Of a stretch of DNA of 64,000 nt, positions 61,162-64,000 are shown piece by piece. The position numbers and the translations under genes are program-made. Location of the stretch: NCBI RefSeq assembly GCF_013391805.1, contig NZ_CP058364.1, positions 1,426,501 through 1,490,500 of the forward strand, given 5' to 3'. The notes under the pieces were generated by a model. The model was given only the letters and a program-made list of their open reading frames with translations, made no database searches and had not been told where the DNA came from. Numbering within the stretch: the stretch's first letter is position 1; every line of letters begins with the position of its first letter. The stretch is from Galbibacter sp. BG1. Its GTDB lineage: Bacteria; Bacteroidota; Bacteroidia; Flavobacteriales; Flavobacteriaceae.

Positions 61162-61944
61162 ATGAAACACTTTTTTTTATCTGTAATCTTTTTGTCGGCT
61201 ATAGCTTGCAACGACACCAAAAAGGAAGATGGTCAAGACCCAGAAGAAGCAATCGAAGAAGTTGATAGTACCAGTACCGCGGCCGATAATGTCTTGGTTT
61301 TTACCAAAACAGCTGGATTTAGACATAAATCCATTGAAACGGGGGTAGCACTTATTAAAAAATTAGGATCAGAAAACGATTTTAATGTTACCCAAACAGA
61401 AGATTCGTTGCAATTTAATACCGAGAACTTAAAAAAGTACGATTTGGTTTTATTCCTCTCTACAACCATGGATGTATTGGGTGAAGAGCAGGAAAAGGCT
61501 TTTGAAGATTACATACAAAATGGGGGAAGTTTTATGGGGATACACGCAGCTTCCGATACCGAGTATGAGTGGCCTTGGTACGGAAAACTGGTTGGGGCAT
61601 ATTTTTTAAACCATCCTGGGAACCCTAATGTTAGAAATGCAGATATAAAACGTATAGATAAAGAACATATATCCACAAAAATGTTACCCGATACCTGGAA
61701 CCGAACCGACGAGTGGTATAATTTTAAAGATATCAATCCAGAAATCAATGTATTACTGGAGCTGGATGAAACCAGTTACGAAGGCGGGGAGAATGGAGGG
61801 TACCACCCAATAGCCTGGTATCATGAGTATAATGGTGGCCGTGCTTTTTACACTGGTGGTGGGCATACCGAAGAATCGTTTTCAGAGCCTTTGTTTGTAG
61901 AGCACGTATTAGGAGGTATTTTTTATTGCTTGGGTAGGGAATAA
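61162..61944 (+). CDS. ThuA domain lipoprotein
   Basis: A 260-residue protein with a lipoprotein signal (FFLSVIFLSAIAC), an acidic linker, and a ThuA domain of glutamine-amidotransferase-like fold. Blocks: VLVFTKTAGFRHKSIETGVA, YDLVLFLSTTMDVLGEEQEK, GGSFMGIHAASDTEYEWPWY, YHPIAWYHEYNGGRAFYTGG and GGHTEESFSEPLFVEHVLGG. ThuA proteins are tied to sugar (trehalose) use and some are thought to be glycoside or sugar-modifying enzymes. It sits between the AraC gene and hemH, which is an odd place for a sugar enzyme. Confidence 0.9.
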   Translation: MKHFFLSVIFLSAIACNDTKKEDGQDPEEAIEEVDSTSTAADNVLVFTKTAGFRHKSIETGVALIKKLGSENDFNVTQTEDSLQFNTENLKKYDLVLFLSTTMDVLGEEQEKAFEDYIQNGGSFMGIHAASDTEYEWPWYGKLVGAYFLNHPGNPNVRNADIKRIDKEHISTKMLPDTWNRTDEWYNFKDINPEINVLLELDETSYEGGENGGYHPIAWYHEYNGGRAFYTGGGHTEESFSEPLFVEHVLGGIFYCLGRE

Positions 61945-62005
61945 CATCAAATTTTTCTATTTCAGAATAGAAAGCTTTAGATTAAAAATAGAAATTTTCT
62001 AGTTT

Positions 62006-62021
62006 CAAAACGGTAGTTTTG
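62006..62021 (+). promoter_or_regulatory. Promoter box with overlapping inverted repeat before hemH
   Basis: TAGTTTTG at 62014-62021 matches TAnnTTTG, 19 bp before the hemH ATG, but I see no -33 TTG. It overlaps a 6-4-6 inverted repeat, CAAAAC (62006-62011) and GTTTTG (62016-62021). This suggests hemH has a regulated promoter of its own. Confidence 0.35.
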
Positions 62022-62040
62022 TCAAAATAAAAACGAATAC

Positions 62041-63069
62041 ATGAAAGGAGTTTTATTGGTGAATTTGGGCTCCCCAGATTCTACAGATCCAAAAGACGTA
62101 AAGCGTTATTTAGAAGAGTTTTTAATGGATGAAAGAGTGATCGACTTGCCTTTATGGCTTCGAACATTCATTGTGAAGGGGATTATTTTAAATACCAGAC
62201 CTAAAAAGTCGGCCGCCGCTTATGAAAAAATTTGGTGGGAAGAAGGCTCTCCGTTAATAGTTCTTTCAGAAAAATTACAACATAAAGTAGATGGGCTCAC
62301 CGGTGTTCCTGTTGCCCTTGCTATGCGATACGGAAATCCATCCATAAAAAGCGGACTGGAGGCTTTAAAAAAAGAAGGCGTAAAAGAGGTGTTGCTTATT
62401 CCTTTATATCCACAGTTTGCCATGGCCACTACAGAAACTATTTTGGTATTGGCTGAAGAACTTCGACAAAAGTATTTCCCTGAAATGCAATTTACCAATG
62501 TTCCGGCATTTTATAATCATCCAGATTATATTCGGGTACTCTCCGAATCTATTCAGGAACATTTGCAAAACAAGGAATGGGAGCATTTGCTATTCTCTTA
62601 CCACGGGGTTCCAGAGCGGCACATTAAAAAGTCCGACATCACTAAGTCCCATTGTAAAATAGATGGTCAGTGCTGTAAAACACCCTCACCGGCGCATCAG
62701 TTTTGCTATAGGCATCAATGTTACGAGACTACCAAACAAGTGGCAGCTTATCTGGGATTAAAAGAGGGTATGTACAGTACTTCTTTTCAATCCCGCTTGG
62801 GGATCGATCCCTGGTTGCAGCCTTTCACCGATAAAACAATAAATAAATATGCTGAAGAGGGTACGAAGAAATTGGCAGTTGTAACCCCCGCTTTTGTTTC
62901 CGATTGCCTTGAAACCCTTGAAGAAATAGGGATGGAAGCACAACATGAATTTAAAGAGAATGGAGGAGAAGAGTTCCATTTAGTACCGTGCCTTAATGAC
63001 GATGAGGCTTGGGTTAAGGTACTTTCCAGATGGATTGATGAATGGGCGTTAAATCCTGTAGAAAAATAA
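62041..63069 (+). CDS. hemH: Ferrochelatase
   Basis: A 342-residue HemH, which inserts Fe2+ into protoporphyrin IX. Family marks: GVLLVNLGSPDSTDPKDVKR at the start, the active-site His in LLFSYHGVPERHIKKSD, and the second site with the conserved Glu in VVTPAFVSDCLETLEEIGME. A Cys-rich stretch around residues 203-227 (SHCKIDGQCCKTPSPAHQFC followed by YRHQC) could hold metal. It follows the ThuA gene by 96 bp, with its own promoter box, and is followed by a MATE transporter gene after 3 bp. Confidence 0.95.
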   Translation: MKGVLLVNLGSPDSTDPKDVKRYLEEFLMDERVIDLPLWLRTFIVKGIILNTRPKKSAAAYEKIWWEEGSPLIVLSEKLQHKVDGLTGVPVALAMRYGNPSIKSGLEALKKEGVKEVLLIPLYPQFAMATTETILVLAEELRQKYFPEMQFTNVPAFYNHPDYIRVLSESIQEHLQNKEWEHLLFSYHGVPERHIKKSDITKSHCKIDGQCCKTPSPAHQFCYRHQCYETTKQVAAYLGLKEGMYSTSFQSRLGIDPWLQPFTDKTINKYAEEGTKKLAVVTPAFVSDCLETLEEIGMEAQHEFKENGGEEFHLVPCLNDDEAWVKVLSRWIDEWALNPVEK

Positions 63070-63072
63070 AAT

Positions 63073-64000
63073 ATGGCAAACGTATCTTCGAAAGAACTAG
63101 GGACAGCCTCTATTGGTAAACTTTTGGTAAAACAAGCGGTTCCAGCCTCCATTGGTATTTTGGTAATGTCCTTAAATATTTTGGTAGATACCATTTTTGT
63201 TGGTAACTGGATTGGTTCGGTTGCTATTGGTGCTATTAATGTGGTATTGCCGGTTTCTTTTTTTATAGCCGCGCTCGGTATGTCCATTGGTATTGGAGGG
63301 TCCTCCATAATTTCAAGGGCGCTGGGAGCTGACGACCGATTTAAAGCGCTTAAAACTTTTGGGAACCAAATAACACTTACCATATTGCTTACTTCTGTTT
63401 TAGTGGCGGTAGGATTAATATTTGTGGACTCAATTATTCCTAGTTTTGGTGGGAAAGGCCCTATTTTCGAGCCTGCAAAGATTTATTATAAAGTGGTGCT
63501 TTATGGAGTTCCTTTTTTGGCTCTTTGCATGATGGGGAATACGGTAATTAGGGCAGAAGGGAAACCTAAATTCGCTATGATCGCCATGATTATTCCTTCT
63601 GTAGGAAACTTAATCTTCGATTATATATTTATCAACCTTTTGGATTTTGGAATGCTGGGTGCAGCGTGGGCAACTACCGGTTCTTATCTGTGTTGTTTTA
63701 TATATATTTTATGGTTTTTCCTTTCAAAAAAGTCGGAATTAAAAATAGAATGGTCTCATTTTGGTTTAAACATTCCCATAGTTTCAGAAATTGCCTCCTT
63801 GGGCGGGGTTACCTTGGCAAGACAGGCGGTGGTGAGCATCACCTATTTATTCCTTAATAATATTTTATTCGAACTCGGCGGTGCTTCCTCGGTAACGGTT
63901 TATGCTATCATCGGTCGCATGCTTATGTTTGCCCTTTTTCCTGTATTAGGGATTACTCAAGGCTTTTTGCCAATTGCGGGATACAATTATGGAGCGGAAT
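63073..64000 (+). CDS. MATE family efflux transporter, 3' end cut off by the window
   Basis: An open frame runs from ATG 63073 (MANVSSKELGTASIGKLLVK) to the window edge, about 309 residues, and continues beyond. It matches the MATE (multidrug and toxin extrusion) family: PASIGILVMSLNILVDTIFV, FVGNWIGSVAIGAINVVLPV, IGGSSIISRALGADD and QGFLPIAGYNYGAE, with many membrane helices. It exports cationic drugs or metabolites by Na+ or H+ exchange. It starts 3 bp after hemH and is probably co-transcribed. The full length of the family (about 440-460) means roughly one third is missing. Confidence 0.92.
   Translation, partial: MANVSSKELGTASIGKLLVKQAVPASIGILVMSLNILVDTIFVGNWIGSVAIGAINVVLPVSFFIAALGMSIGIGGSSIISRALGADDRFKALKTFGNQITLTILLTSVLVAVGLIFVDSIIPSFGGKGPIFEPAKIYYKVVLYGVPFLALCMMGNTVIRAEGKPKFAMIAMIIPSVGNLIFDYIFINLLDFGMLGAAWATTGSYLCCFIYILWFFLSKKSELKIEWSHFGLNIPIVSEIASLGGVTLARQAVVSITYLFLNNILFELGGASSVTVYAIIGRMLMFALFPVLGITQGFLPIAGYNYGAE

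Noticed and set aside
62787-63383. A 198-codon open frame on the minus strand over hemH and the start of the MATE gene
   Set aside because: It lies antisense to two clearly recognised proteins, hemH and a MATE transporter, and its translation has no family features.

Overview
The window looks like a chromosomal segment of a member of the Bacteroidota, most likely the family Flavobacteriaceae. The evidence is the gliding-motility lipoprotein GldH, a secreted protease with a type IX secretion sorting tail, many families typical of this group (DUF2480, DUF2490, DUF3078, DUF4421, DUF4212/symporter pairs, PSP1), AT-rich intergenic DNA, and promoters of the TTG-N20-TAnnTTTG type. I cannot name the genus. 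I see no rRNA, tRNA, CRISPR array, insertion sequence or prophage. Both ends cut through genes (selO on the left, a MATE transporter on the right). Layout: 1-3.8 kb is a tight six-gene operon with a redox and repair flavour (SelO, a DM13 protein, a small unknown protein, DUF427, a divergent MsrA, an alpha/beta-hydrolase/OsmC fusion). 3.8-5.8 kb holds a glutamate-receptor-like ion channel and an alpha/beta hydrolase. 5.9-11.5 kb is an inorganic-carbon uptake locus (a 96-residue protein, dabB, dabA) facing a LysR regulator. 11.5-16 kb carries LpxH, QueD, two lipoproteins and the tRNA hydroxylase TrhO. 16.3-20.3 kb is the PSP1-gldH-penicillin-binding protein 1A cluster, followed by nicotinamidase and a frameshifted DUF2490 gene. 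22-28.5 kb is mostly carbon metabolism: an amidohydrolase, a 3-oxoacid CoA-transferase pair, a methyltransferase and a DUF4212/sodium-solute symporter pair. 28.5-32.1 kb is the succinate dehydrogenase operon sdhCAB. 32.2-42.4 kb is mixed housekeeping: aminopeptidase P, ThiL, a SUF-associated operon (sufE, sufT, DUF2480) interrupted by a HEPN/MNT toxin-antitoxin pair, DUF3078, HflX and a secreted-type nuclease/phosphatase. 42.6-49.8 kb holds a large subtilase with a T9SS tail, an exonuclease, a serine hydrolase, Ogt, a CNNM/CorC protein and DinB. 49.3-60 kb is a twelve-gene haem operon on the minus strand (hemA, hemC, two K+ uptake genes, hemD, hemE, two unknown genes, hemF, DUF4421, hemB, dinB). 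60.2-64 kb, facing the other way, has an AraC regulator, a ThuA lipoprotein, hemH and a MATE transporter. How it fits together: the haem operon and the divergent AraC-hemH unit together cover most steps from glutamyl-tRNA to protohaem (hemL and the protoporphyrinogen oxidase step are not in the window). A 17-bp palindrome sits between them. The sdh operon, the haem genes and the SUF accessory genes point to an aerobic respiratory lifestyle. The Na+-coupled symporter and Dab pump suit a marine or brackish heterotroph, but that is inference. The features most worth a second look are the type VII-like toxin-antitoxin pair inside the SUF operon, the two-turn-spaced repeat array upstream of the secreted protease, the likely ATA start codon of the DUF4421 gene, the K+ uptake genes inside the haem operon, and the unknown 96-residue protein that leads the dab operon.
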